The position numbers and the translations under genes were made by a program. DNA of 64,000 nt. It comes from Sceloporus undulatus (taxonomy: Eukaryota; Chordata; Lepidosauria; Squamata; Phrynosomatidae). The notes beneath the pieces are model-generated. The model had not been told where the DNA came from, ran no database searches, and was given only the letters and a program-made list of their open reading frames with translations. Where the stretch lies: contig NC_056528.1 of assembly GCF_019175285.1 (NCBI RefSeq), positions 47,727,201-47,791,200 of the forward strand, given 5' to 3'. Numbering within the stretch: position 1 is the first letter of the stretch; each line of letters opens with the position of its first letter. This document shows positions 1 to 11,108 of the stretch, in pieces.

Positions 1-237
1 AAGAAAAGATATATCCTGGCAACAAATAACCTTAAATCCGTTCCCAGAAGAGGTGGCTTACTGTTGGGCAGTTGCACTCTCTTCTTCTGCTGGATTGGAC
101 TGTAAAGGTTTTTGCTTAGTTCACAAGTTAGAAATAGAGAAATAAAGTTTCACGAGGGTAGCCATGTTAGCTTGTTTCAGAAATGGCCCCAAGCCATGTT
201 ACAGCATCGCTCTATCGCAGCAGACGCCACAAAGGAG

Positions 238-570
238 TTTATCACACTAGCGAGATTCGATGGGGAAACAGGAGTTGAACTAGATTTAAACCAAAGAAAA
301 CCTGGAAATGTGCAAGTTTATCACACAACGTCGCAGTTAGAACGTGAAGTTAATCCGAATGCAAAGCAGAGAAAAGCAGCAACTTTTTACTTTCGGGATA
401 AAAGCTGCTGTTTTTCTCTGCTTTGCATTCGGATTAACTTCACATTATTTCACTTGGGCAGACCCTAGTGTGATAAACTAACTGAATTTGCACATTTGGT
501 TTAAATTTGAATGTACTTTAAATAGCGTTTAACTCCTGTTTTCCTGCTGGATGTCCCCTCGTGTGATAAA
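238..570. mobile_element. Fold-back DNA element, family not identified
   Basis: The block begins with TTTATCACAC (238-247) and ends with its reverse complement (561-570). The same decamer recurs at 317-326 and inverted at 468-477. The centre is a near-perfect hairpin: 345-380 pairs with 404-442 apart from a small gap, around a 23-nt loop. This nested two-level symmetry looks like a non-autonomous DNA transposon (MITE). I could not see a clear target duplication, so the superfamily is left open. The open frame crossing it at 112-468 only reflects the hairpin sequence. Confidence 0.6.
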
Positions 571-864
571 ACTTAAAGTCTTGTCTCATCTTAAGAACTA
601 GCACATATTATTTGCCATAAGGTTTCAAGGACTTCGACCCACAAACCCAGAAAAGTGGCCGATAAAGATCTTGTGCCCTCACCCCAAAGACTAGGTTGAC
701 AACGCTGAGTCCCACCAAAACTGGACCACAAAGACCTGTGTTGCGGAGCATCCCTAAGAACTATCAACCAGAGGTGATCTAACTGATCAAGCACTGAGAA
801 ATATCAAGATAGCTATTGTCATTAAACCCTCCCAGAAGTAGTAAACACTGTCTACCATCTAGTC

Positions 865-1000
865 CAATGGTTCCCAAACTTTGGTCTTCCAGATATTTTG
901 GATTTCAACTCCCAAAAGCCTCAGCCAGCTTGATCAATTGTTGGGGATTCTGGGTGCTGGAGTCCAAAACATTTGGGTGACCAAAGTTTGGGAGTCACTG
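865..1000. mobile_element. hAT-like palindromic MITE (CAGTGGTTCCCAAACTTTGG type)
   Basis: Termini are CAATGGTTCCCAAACTTTGG and the inverted form at 981-1000, with the inner arms also pairing. Other copies of the family lie at 20857-20990, 22337-22467 and 23849-23983, with remnants around SMARCA1 exon 1. Terminal sequences of the CAG-N-GG...CTG type suggest hAT; that assignment is inference. Confidence 0.7.
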
Positions 1001-1727
1001 ATTTTAGTCTATTCACGGTTACTAGAGAGCAAGCCACATTGAACACATGGAGAGGACTTCTCTAAGTGTGCATTGTGCTTTTGGATGAAAGCAAAAGAGA
1101 AAAGCAATTTGTCCTCTTCCTGCAATTAGGAAAAATTAAGAAATAACCAAAGCTGACCCATCACCACCTTTTACAAAAAGATCCCTGCTTCACTCCACTG
1201 CTTCAGAATCAATAAGACAGCAAGCATTGCTTTTTGTAGCTTACAAGAAATGTGCATTTGTTTCTGGTTGACCATCAAGGGTTGTTCTGCTGGATGGATG
1301 GTTTTCGAGCATGAACCAGTGAGACTGTGACCCTTATTTACACCTCTCCACACTCGCTGGCATTCGCGATGACAAGAGTTTATGGGTGATGGATGTGAGT
1401 CCCTCCTATGGTCAGTGGAACCAGTGGCTTCTCTGTCGGTAAGTATACAATATTGCTCAGTGTGAGAAAAAGATGAAGTGCGCCTGGAGAAAGAGAAAAT
1501 CTTGCTTCATAGCATTTGGGAGAGAGGGGGGTTAAACCAGGCATGTAAAGTCATTGTCACAGAGATATTCTCTATGCTCTTGGTTCACTGTCCTGGCTAG
1601 AAATGGAAGGGATAACTGGGAAAGAAGTGTCCCTATGAAAAATGGAAGCAGTCCTTGGAGGTGGTCCAGCCAGTTTGTCCTTTTCCTGGGATATAAATAA
1701 AATATTAGTAGTAGTAGTAGTAGTAGT
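1001..1727. other. Intergenic, no gene seen
   Basis: No recognisable coding sequence. The right end carries a TAG trinucleotide run (about 1706-1730) after a sequence resembling a LINE/SINE 3' end; the open frames through it are low complexity. Confidence 0.6.
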
Positions 1728-1918
1728 AGTAAACATACCCAGCTCCCTAAGCTGGTCCTCATAGGGCATGATTTCCAGACAATTGCCTTCCTCTGAGGCT
1801 GAGAAAGTGTGACTTGCCCAAGGGCACTGAGTGGATTTTCCATGGACAAACCAGGATTCAAATCCTGGTCTCCCAGTGTCCTAGTCCAATGCTCAGACCA
1901 TTATACCATGCTGTTCCT
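1728..1918 (-). mobile_element. CR1 fragment plus Sauria SINE, minus strand
   Basis: Read on the minus strand, 1728-1771 is the CR1 ORF2 segment encoding the conserved PYE...LRELG peptide. 1785-1918 is a Sauria SINE head and body with a tRNA B-box-like stretch (ATTTGAATCC in reverse) and the GCCTCAGAGGAAGGCAAT body motif. Confidence 0.7.
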
Positions 1919-2001
1919 CAGCTCATTGGTCATCTATAAATAAATATTTGTTGTTGTAACCAAGATTTGGCTATAATTTAATTCAATTAAGGAAAACTAT
2001 G

Positions 2002-2164
2002 AGAGCCAGTGTGGTGTAGCGGTTTGAATGTTGGACTACAACTCTGGAGATCAGGGTTTGGTTCTCCGCTCAGCCATGGAAAGCCGCTGGGTGACTTTGA
2101 GCCATAGAAAAACCCACGATAGGATCACCATACATTGGAAATGACTTGATGCACACAGTAACTA
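2002..2164 (+). mobile_element. Sauria SINE, degraded
   Basis: The tRNA-like head GAGCCAGTGTGGTGTAGCGG is present, followed by the B-box region, CAGCCATGGAAAGCC and a tail resembling BovB ending in GACTTGATGCACACA. It is shortened in the body compared with the other copies. Confidence 0.75.
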
Positions 2165-2195
2165 CTACTTGTGCTACTAATGTGCTACTTTTAAG

Positions 2196-2478
2196 GAGTC
2201 TCACTACTTTTAAGTCAATTCATCAGAAGCCAAGATGACTCAAGTGAAGCTATCAAACGTTGGACGTATCATGAGATGAGATGACTCCTTGGAAAAGATG
2301 ATAATGCTTGGTGAAGGAAAGGTAGTAGGAAAAACGGAAGGCCATCTTAGAGATGGATCAATTCAATCCAGGAATCCATGGCCCTGAATCTGCAAGTCCT
2401 GAGGATGGCTGTTGATGACTGAGGTTCTTGGAAGGCTCTCATTCATAGGGCCACCATAAATCACTCAACTTGATGTAG
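2196..2478 (+). mobile_element. RTE/BovB LINE, 3' end of the reverse transcriptase region
   Basis: The sequence keeps the BovB C-terminal coding signature: GACTCCTTGGAAAAGATGAT reads DSLEKMI and is followed by MLG-like codons. After that come the usual 3' sequences with GGCTCTCATTC and a CATAAATC...TTGA tail. It is a short, old 5'-truncated copy. BovB is the likely partner LINE of the Sauria SINEs, which share its 3' tail. Confidence 0.7.
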
Positions 2479-3321
2479 AATACAACAACAAACAACCTGG
2501 AAGGGGGTCTTGAACTATCATTTAACTAATGGTTTTTCTTCATGTATCTTCCCAAGCTCTAATAGAAACCTAGCAGCACTTCAACACACACACACACAGA
2601 GACTAGTATTAATTCCCATCGCAGTTGAATAAGTCAGCCCTTCTGTCAATTTGCAGTGGTTGTAATAAGACATGCACTGGAGGAAACATTGTTGACCTAG
2701 ACGGAATAATATTTAGAGCCAGAATGTCAGTTTCCGGCACAAATACATTTGGTCATTGAAGCAGCTGCTCCGTCAATTAAAATTTTCTAATAAACCGTTA
2801 TGAAGATTGACACCTTGGAATTAATTAAGTATCACATATTTTCAGGCAATTATCGCGGCAGTAAAGGTAGACGTGCGCGTTTTGGAAATGAGGGATTATG
2901 TGCGGCTTCTCTCGTCCTAATCATTCGTATTGGTTTTGACATCGGTGATTATTTTCGATAATCAAGTTTTGCAGCTTTCCAAACAATTAGATTCAGGAAA
3001 ATACAACTTTTACACCAGTGATTAAAAAGTCCACATTTGGAAATGTTGCACATTGCTGTATGATATCACAGGGGATCTGGAGCAGCTATAAAGAGAGCCT
3101 CAGGTGTCGTTGCATCTCTTTTCCAAAAAGATAAATCAGAGGAGAAAGTGCATTTCTGTAAGCAGTACTTCCAAAAAGCATCCAAAGAGTAGCTGAGGTC
3201 AGAAAAGGAGCTGCATGCATATTGTGTCTCTGTGATTTTTAAAGATCTTTTCATCAGTCATTTATTGCAGTAATTTATTGCCTACTTTCCTAAAATGGCC
3301 AGAATTGTACATCAGCTACTT
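2479..3321. other. Intergenic, repeat-poor; possible conserved non-coding block at 2750-3010
   Basis: No gene and no recognised repeat apart from a short AC run (about 2587-2598). The part from 2750 to 3010 is AT-rich but retains several CpGs (GACGTGCGCG, TTATCGCGG, TCTCGTCC, ATCATTCG) in a genome where CpG is otherwise depleted. See findings. Confidence 0.5.
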
Positions 3322-3531
3322 AGGCTCTGCATCTGCACTGCACAAATAATGTAGCTTGACACCATTTTAACTCCCATGGCTCAATGCTGTGGTGTCCTGG
3401 GATTTGTGGTTCGTCGTGGCACCAAAGCTAAATGTCTAACAAAACAACTTATCCCAGAATTTCTTGGCATTGTGCCATGGCAGTTAAAGTGTTGTCAAAC
3501 TGCATTATTTCTATAGTGCAGATGCAGCATT
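3322..3531. mobile_element. Palindromic MITE, family A
   Basis: The left arm (CTGCATCTGCACTGCACAAA, then GACACCATTTTAACTCCCAT) pairs with the right arm (ATGGCAGTTAAAGTG...GTGCAGATGCAGCA). At least six further copies or halves occur in the window, at 22063, 23424, 23765, 32303, 42862, 58910 and 62930. Superfamily not assigned. Confidence 0.75.
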
Positions 3532-4858
3532 ACTGATCGCTATGGGAATGTTTGTTTTTGATACAGACCCTGAAGATCCAGCTGTTCTTGGCTCTCAGAG
3601 GAAGAAAATGGCAGGTGCCCTCAATCTGAGAGTGCAGCCTCATTTCTTCCCCACCATCCCACCCCAAGCAAGTGGAGAAGAACTGGTTCATAATGGTCTG
3701 AATCACCTTCTCCTTCATCAGCACCAGTAAGCAACAATGGTATAGGTTCCTGCTAGGACTTGAAAGCTTCTGGACCATGAGAACGATGCAAGCAGAACAA
3801 TGTGCAGATGCAGGAATTTGGTCCATATGTTTTGGCCAATAACATGGCTTTGTGTATTACAATAATTGGTGAGCACTAAGCCCCTTTTTTAGTTTTCATT
3901 CAATTAAATTGACTTTCATTAACATCATAAATTAACTGTAAACATACTTAGCTATGTACATTTCAGCTGTCATTCACTGGGCATTTATTTATCCCATCTC
4001 TGTAGACTTAAAGTCCCTCAGGGCAAAATTTCTAGCCTAAGCTTTGCAACGAGGCAAGCTGCTGAGATAGGAGTTGGAAAACGTTGTTGCTTTCTTTGGT
4101 TTGATGTCAGTATTTTTGAGTTGTAAATGCTGGCTTTTAACAGTCCATCTGAAGCTTTTGCCACATTGCAAGGATAAAGGCAATGAACTTGCCAATGAGC
4201 AGCCATGTATGTTTCCCTTGAAAGTGCCTTTTGGAATTCAGTTCATGAATCTTGGAGGTGACCAGAAAGAGCCAGGAGTCTGTTGGGTCTCCATGGCGGG
4301 GGTTTGCAGGTGCAGCATTTAAAAACAGAAGAGTTCCCCTGCTGCTCTCCTACTCAAGTTCAATGGCTGGAGCTGTCTATGTCAGGCTTAATTCAGGAAA
4401 GAGCATTGTGTTGAAGCCAACACAATAAACAAAGCCCTGTCATAACACCGTTTCCAAAACCCTGTGAAGGTTGGAGAGCAAATTTGGAAATGATGGCTTC
4501 CCATGCAGCGCTCTAAATACACGCTGCTTGCAAAAGATGGAACAGTCTCCCCAACAGGTGCTGAAACAAACCATGGATGGTTCTGCTTTTGTCTGTGGAG
4601 GCTGCAGGTACCGAATAATGTCAACTGTCAGCTGCAGAAAGTAAGATTAAGAGAATCCCCAGTCCTCCCTTTTAGATAGCTGCTGCTTTCACTGCAGAAT
4701 ACCAGATGCCACTCACAGCAGATGAAGTGGCAAAGCCAAGTTGTCTCTTTTTCATCACTCTCTCCATCCATTGATAGACCATTAACTGTAAGGAAGCAAA
4801 GAAACAATGAAATCCAGTTCTTCCAAAATTTAAAGAGGGGTCATCTTCCATGTTATAA
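3532..4858. other. Intergenic, nothing recognised
   Basis: Short overlapping frames on both strands show no family resemblance, and I see no repeat signature. Confidence 0.5.
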
Positions 4859-4976
4859 GAGCCAATGCGGTATAGTGGTTTGAGTGTTGGATGAGGACTC
4901 TGGGAAACCATGGCTTGAATCCCCACTTGACCAAGGAAACTCACTTTAGCTCAGCCTCAGAGGAAGGCAATGGTGG
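4859..4976 (+). mobile_element. Sauria SINE, 3'-truncated
   Basis: The head GAGCCAATGCGGTATAGTGG, a B-box-like GGCTTGAATCCCC and the body motif CAGCCTCAGAGGAAGGCAAT are visible. The BovB-like tail is missing. Confidence 0.75.
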
Positions 4977-5522
4977 GAGTTGTCCAATTCCTGAACCTTA
5001 CCACGGATTCAGTTTAAGACCTTTGACAGCTCCCTTAATCTCAAAATAGTTACCACCCCAAGTTATGGAAGCTACTACTACCTTGGTATCTGCTGAGAGA
5101 ACATTGAAATAAACCCAAAGAACTTCCCTGAACCACCAGCTGAAAGCAAATGGACTAGCTGGTATGGACCGAGAAGGCACCAGAGAAATGTCCCATGGCC
5201 ATCAAGCTTTTGAAGGTGATAAGTAGTTGTCATCATATATTCTAATATCAACCTCAGGAACTAAGTTCTGCTGGAACTGGCCTTTAAAAAAGCTACTGTG
5301 AAACAAGAGCAAAGTATCTGTAGACTTATGGGGGTCCCAAGTTTTTCAGGAATAGAAGAAAAATCAATGTAGGGTGAACCTCTATGAAACAAAGAGACCA
5401 GGACTAGGAATGCTCAGATGAGAGAATAGGGAGAGTAAGAAACTTGCCCCTTTTAGGGTTGAAAAAAGGAAGCATTGGTGAATCAAAGGCATCCGTTCAT
5501 TTAATAAAACAGAGCTAGTTCG
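4977..5522. other. Intergenic, nothing recognised
   Basis: No coding or repeat signature that I can name. Confidence 0.45.
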
Positions 5523-5632
5523 GAGCCAGCATGGTCTGGAGTTTGGGGTTCGATTCCTCACTTGGCTATATTCTCAGGGCCCGAAAACCTTAGGGTTGCC
5601 ATAAGCCAGAAATGACTTGAAGACATACAACG
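5523..5632 (+). mobile_element. Sauria SINE, internally deleted
   Basis: Head (GAGCCAGCATGGTCTGGAGT), B box (GGTTCGATTCC) and tail (TTAGGGTTGCCATAAGCCAG) are joined with the central body missing. Confidence 0.75.
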
Positions 5633-6795
5633 ACAGTGCAGACTTCAGCATTCAAACTGAGCTATCTGGCACCAAAGCAAAGATATACTTTCTCGTTTAT
5701 AGCCATTTTTGAATGTCTAGCCCACAATAGAATGCAACAACATATACCGAATCATAGAAATATACTGGTTACATATTAGCCAGTCATTAAATAATACTCA
5801 CTGATCTATAACGAAAAATTACTATAACAAAAAATTACTAAGCAAGGACCAAGTGAAAAGTACTCATGTTGAACTTTACATTTCAGGTTATTGTTGTGAT
5901 GACTAGAAAGTATCGGTGAGTTAACGGATGGTTCAAGATACTGAGTACATTTCATTTGCTTTTCCTTGAGATTCCTCAGAGCCTAATAATTTTGCATCTT
6001 CTTAGATTTTCCTTGATCGGTGATCCTTCTTCAGCATGGCTTGGCCATATTTCTGTCTTATGGTCACCCTCTAACTTTTTCTCTGCAGGAAGAAAGGATA
6101 GGAAGAAGGAAACGAAGTTTATTGGGAGAGGTCATGGCTAGCATATTGAAGAAGAACATGTTCTCCATACGGCAACATTTTATTGCATTTTGCACTTGGG
6201 TGCCATTAATGGCCAGCTTCCCTTTCCAGATAAGATAAAGAGGCCTAAAGAGTTGAAGGTGTCAAGAGATTAAAAGGCACGATTGGATCCAAGCCGTTGG
6301 ATTAGAGACACATTCCTACGGATGTTCTTACCAGCGCCTATCAGGAGACATCCAGTGTTTTAATCCCATCCGTCTATGAAAGATACATTTCCTCTGCCTA
6401 TCTTCCAACTCTTCCTTTGTTTCCACCTGCCATACTTTTAACATCTGCAAAAAGCAGAGGAACAAAAGCGCATGACTAGAGAGACTGTTTCAAGAAGCGC
6501 ACACGATATCAAAAGCCTGACTTGGGAGGAAAAGCCCACATTTTATTAAATGTCTCTTTAGTGCCCTTTGTCAGCAGAGACTCCAGGCAGAAGTCTGCGA
6601 TTATGATCCGGCTGACACAAGCATCCGGAGACTTTAAAGGGACCCGGGGAAAATCAGCTTCAAGGAGAAAGAGCCCATACATTTTTAGCAAGCTCTTACA
6701 ACCCAGGGAGAAAAACCTTCCATTTATTTCCTACTCCAGTTATGCTAACTTAATTAATCTGTCACATTGTTGTGGTATAGCTTATAATGAATTTC
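5633..6795. other. Intergenic, nothing recognised
   Basis: No gene or repeat identified. Confidence 0.45.
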
Positions 6796-7022
6796 CTTCA
6801 CATCCAGTGCGCATACACTGGATGTGATTTGAGCCTTGGACTCTGGGCGGCCCAAGTTCAAATCCCATTCAGCCATGGAAACCCACTGGGGTGACCTTAG
6901 CCAAGTCACTCTCTCAGCCTCAGAGGAAGGCCATGGCAAACCCCCTCTGAACCAATCATCCCAAGAAAACATCATCTTCAATTCAGTTTAGGATTGCCAT
7001 AACTTGAAGGCACACAACCACA
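6796..7022 (+). mobile_element. Sauria SINE preceded by a hairpin
   Basis: From 6828 on: B box (AGTTCAAATCCC), CAGCCATGGAAACCCACTGG, AGCCTCAGAGGAAGGCCATG, and a tail ending in CTTGAAGGCACACAACC. In place of the normal SINE 5' end there is a short perfect hairpin, CACATCCAGTG / CACTGGATGTG, at about 6799-6827. Confidence 0.75.
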
Positions 7023-7305
7023 ATATCAGGAACAACCCAGCCATGAAAGATCACATTGAGCCCATTCTCCTTTCTGCACTGCTTTTGCATTTTCAAAAAG
7101 CATTCTCTGGTGGTCAACTATAACTATGAGAATGGTGGCTGTGCTGATGGCATTTAAATGCTCCAACCTACACCAGGCCTTTCTTTCTCTCTCTCTCTCT
7201 CCATCTGTCTACCATGGCAGATACTATGAGCTCTGTGTCTTGCTATTCCAAAGCTACTATGCTTTCTTGGCTTTCTTGACCTCTCTACCAAAACAGGCAC
7301 AACAG

Positions 7306-7637
7306 CCCTGTTTAAATCTTTGAAACAATGCCATATTAAAGATGGAGCAAGCTTGTTTTCTGCTGCACCAGTGACTAGGAAACAGAGCAGTGGATTCAAG
7401 CTACAGGAAAAGAAATTTCACCAAAACATTAGGAAGAACTTCCTGACAGTAACAGCTGTTTGAGAGTGGAAGACGGTCCCTCAGCGTGTGTCGGAGTCTC
7501 CTTCTTTGGAGGCTTTTAAGCAAAGGCCGGATGGTCATCTGTTGGGAGTGCTTTGATCATGTATTCCTGCATGGCAGAATGGGGTTGGACTGGATAGCCC
7601 TTGAGGTCTCTTCCAACTCTATGATTCTGTGATTCTA
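7306..7637 (+). mobile_element. CR1 LINE, 3' end
   Basis: C-terminal ORF2 region (GATGGAGCAAGCTTGTTTTC, CATTAGGAAGAACTTCCTGA) followed by the CR1 3' UTR ending in GGTTGGACTGGAT...CTCTATGATTCTGTGATTCT. 5'-truncated, old copy. Confidence 0.85.
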
Positions 7638-8207
7638 AGGCACCTTACTGCCGATTGCTCTTCATTAAAAGTCCCCACGGCACTATTTCATTTGTCTAAT
7701 TATTTTCTGTTCCTCAGAAGTACACTCCTTCCAGGATTTTTGTCGGCGCCGGGTACTTGCATCATTTATCATCTGTGACAGCAACGTTCAACTCATGTGT
7801 GAAGGTAAAGGTTTGATATAGCTGGCGGCTGCTGCTCTGAATGCAGTTATTGCTTATGTTTCACAACCAATAAGTCTGAGAGCTTGAGAAAGGAGGCTGG
7901 GAAGGATTATTTAAATTACTCAGTCTGTGGCAGTAGCCATTTTAAAAAAAATTTGGAATCAAGTTCCAGAATAAAGAAAAGCTAATGGGTTTGAGGACTA
8001 TCTGAATGAAGACTATTCCAGACAGAAGTGGGCAGAAAGCACATTGAAATCTGTTGGGAAGTTGCTGCAGCTGTGTTGTAAAGCGCATTGCGTACATCTA
8101 GGCAAAAAAAATGATAGGCACAAATGTAGGATGAGTAACATCTGGCTTGAAAGCAGTACATGTGGGAAAGATTTAGAGACCTCAGTAGACCACAAGCTAC
8201 GCAGGAA
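7638..8207. other. Intergenic, nothing recognised
   Basis: No gene or repeat identified. Confidence 0.45.
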
Positions 8208-9039
8208 TCAATATTTGAAGGGAAGTCAGGGAAAAGATGGAGCAAGCTTGTTTTCTCTTATTCCAGAGGAGAGGACCTGAACAATGGAGTCAGATGACAA
8301 GAAAAGCGATTCCACCTAAACATTAGGAAGAACTCATTGGTTGGAATCCTCTATGATATTTTACTTAGCATAACTTTATATATAGAGTCGGCCCTTCTTA
8401 TACACAGATTTTTTATCCACAGATTCAAGTATACATGGTTGGAAAATGTTCAAAAAAGTATAAATTTCAAATATCAAACCTGGATTTTCCATTTTTTATA
8501 AGGGACATCATTTTGCTATGTCATGATAATTAATGGGACTTGAGCATCCACGGATTTTGTTATCAGCACAGGATCTTGGAGCCAAACCCCAGTGGATAAC
8601 AAGGATCTACTGTACTTAGTTAAGTAGCAAAGATGTGTATCAGGACACTGACAAGAGTGCCCAATGTGCATCAGGACCAATCATGTGTATAGTGCCTGAT
8701 GTGCATTGGTGTGTGATGCACATCAGTGTGCAATGCACTTTGCCCACTTTGCCAACTCTGCTATAGAGTAACATATCAGCAACACTACAAAACTGCCCAG
8801 TTCTAGCTCCCACATTCATAAGTCCACTTATGAAGACATAGGATCCCAACAAGATTCCAACCGTTGACAATAAGAGCTGTTTGACCCTGGAGAGTGGTGG
8901 ACTATCCATCTTTGGAGGTCTTTAAAGAGGGGTTGAATGGGTAGAAGACACCTTGCAGGAGTGCTTTAGCTAAGTATTCCTATATGGTTGAAGGTTGGTT
9001 GAAGGCCCCCTTCCAAAGCTAAGATTCTGTGATTCTATG
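8208..9039 (+). mobile_element. CR1 LINE 3' end split by a later insertion
   Basis: CR1 ORF2 3' sequence at 8208-8335 stops within AGGAAGAACTC and resumes at about 8851 (GACAATAAGAGCTGTTTGA), running to the CR1 terminus at 9039. The intervening part includes the Tigger-like MITE at 8385-8612. Confidence 0.7.
8385..8612. mobile_element. Tigger/mariner-like MITE
   Basis: Imperfect terminal inverted repeats (GAGTCGGCCCTTCTTATACA at the left; CAGTAGATCCTTGTTATCCA read from the right) are flanked by TA on both sides. A conserved interior reads GGGACTTGAGCATCCACGGA and CCAAACCCCAGTGGATAAC. Related copies: 19144-19360, 26038-26193 and 62042-62150. Confidence 0.7.
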
Positions 9040-10140
9040 AAGCTCTCAAATTTAATCAAGAACATTTCCAGAAACGAAGCTGGAACCTTGAAGATCCATT
9101 GCTACCAATGAGAGTTGGGCTAGATAAAGGTAGAACTCACGATGAAGCCGTTTCCTGTATTCTTATCTTTAGATGTCCTATCCAGAACCTCAGGATGCTT
9201 CATTGCCCACAAAAGGGGCTGTGAGCACATTACATGGGCTACGTTCCAAAATGTTGGCCACAAATGTTCTGATTTCCAATATTCCACTATGATTTCTACA
9301 TTCCAAAATGTTGGCCACCAATGTCCCACGAGAGTGGATGTGCGCAAGCGTGGCCATTGGAAACAACGGGGCTTGCTGTCCATGGATGCTGAAATCCTTG
9401 GATGGCAAACCCACAGAAAATATTCTGTATATTGATTTTTTTTTAAAAAAAAAAACCCTAAAATGATCAGTAATGTCCTAGTGACTCATGATCTAAGGTG
9501 GTATATTGCTTTCAAGAATGAATGACCAATGAGAAACATTGTGCTTTTTCAATCAATGGTTCCAAGCTCCGAAAGGAACCCTATTCTTTACCTGCATTTT
9601 CTGATAGTTACAAGCTTCCTGTAAAGAGAGGAAATGTCTGCATTGCAATAGCAACATAGCCACCCCTTCCACCATCTTGTTTTTCCCCTCTGTACTTGTT
9701 GGCCTGTTGGGTGACCATTTTGCCTGCTGGCTTGTTGGGTGTCTGGCATATGGGGACTATCATCAGGGCAAACTCCCTCCCTGCAACATTCCCATTTTAA
9801 CTTCTGTCTCAAGCAAAACAAAGCAACAGGCATTTGAACCGAAGACCAAATCCTTCAAGGAACTATGACTCGAGGATTTGAAGCGAGGAGAGCAAACTGG
9901 GCAGACGGAGATTGCTTAAGTGAGAACAAGTAGATGCAGAGCTGCTGTAAACATATTGGATTAGGTTCCAGTCCTCAGATGTGAGCCTGAGACACAAATT
10001 TCAATTAAATGAGGATATTTTTTACATCACTCCTGAAGCCTCTCTGGATAAAAGGACTGGCAAAGAAACGCATAATCTCAAGACCATGATGTGCATTCAT
10101 AAAGCTGACTCAATTTTTTTTTAGACCAAAGCCGAGCCTG

Positions 10141-10178
<38 letters not shown>

Positions 10179-10623
10179 GAGAGTGTTCATCTCAATATCT
10201 AAATCCACTTATCCATTTGGAGGCTTTGAAATGATTCCTGGGTCTTTTGCTGGCTCAGGGATTCATGCTGAGAAGTCGGAAACTTCCCTCCCCCATACGT
10301 CTTTCCTCTAGGCCCTTTTCTGAGATGTAACTGTTTATTTGCTGGAATGGGAGGCTTCTCCCATCTTCGGGAAACACATGCCCATGTGCTGCAGAGCTGT
10401 GCCAGGAATGACCCTGGTTAAACTGAGAGCTGGTAGTCCAACAAGTCAATTAGACAACGGATCTGCTTTGGGTTTTAATCTGAATTTTAAAAGAGCTGTC
10501 CAACATGATTGATTTATTTGGGGGATGTGGTTCAGCAATTTGGACAGCTCCTTTAAATTGCACTATGAAACCTGGAGGTGTTTCATTGCTTCAACATCAT
10601 GGAAGGCACCAGTTACCTATATA
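9040..10623. other. Intergenic with microsatellite
   Basis: No gene. Contains an 18-bp direct repeat 57 bp apart (TTCCAAAATGTTGGCCAC at 9244 and 9301) and a GT dinucleotide run at 10142-10176. Confidence 0.55.
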
Positions 10624-10853
10624 CTCTAGTAGCAATAGCAATTTACATTTCTATACTGCTTCATAGTGAACTAAGCACTCTCTTAGTGGTTTTCAATGTG
10701 TTAGCCTATTGCCCCAAATAAGCTGGGTACTCATTTTAACAACCTATGAAAGGATGGAAGGCTGAGTCAACCTAGAGCCCTGTGGGTTTGAACTCACAAC
10801 ATTGTGGCTACAGTACTGGCATTTAACCACTGTGCCACCAAAACACCTGGTGA
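10624..10853 (-). mobile_element. tRNA-derived SINE with L2-like tail
   Basis: On the minus strand the head reads TGGCACAGTGGTTAAATGCC (A box) with GAGTTCAAACCC (B box). A body with GGTTGACTCAGCCTTCCATC follows, then a 3' end resembling L2 (AGTGCTTAGTTCACTATGAA, then TATAGAAATG). This is a SINE family different from the Sauria SINE that follows it. Confidence 0.65.
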
Positions 10854-10870
10854 TAGTTTCACCTTAGGGA

Positions 10871-11108
10871 ACCAGTGTGGCACAGTCGTTAGAGCTTTGG
10901 ACTATGACTCTGGAGTCCAGGGTTCAATTCCCAGCTCAGCCATGAAACCCACTGGGTGACCTTTGGCAAGTCACACACACTCAGCCTCACGGGAAGGCAA
11001 GGGCAAACCTCCTCTGAACAAATCATGCCAAGAAAAACCCATTGTGGATTCGCCTTAGGGTTGCCATAAGTTGGAAACAACTTGAAGGCACACAACACAA
11101 CATAACAC
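10871..11108 (+). mobile_element. Sauria SINE, near full length
   Basis: Head (CCAGTGTGGCACAGTCGTTA), B box (GGTTCAATTCC), body (CTCAGCCTCACGGGAAGGCA) and BovB-like tail (TTAGGGTTGCCATAAGTTGG, then CTTGAAGGCACACAACA) are all in order. Confidence 0.85.
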
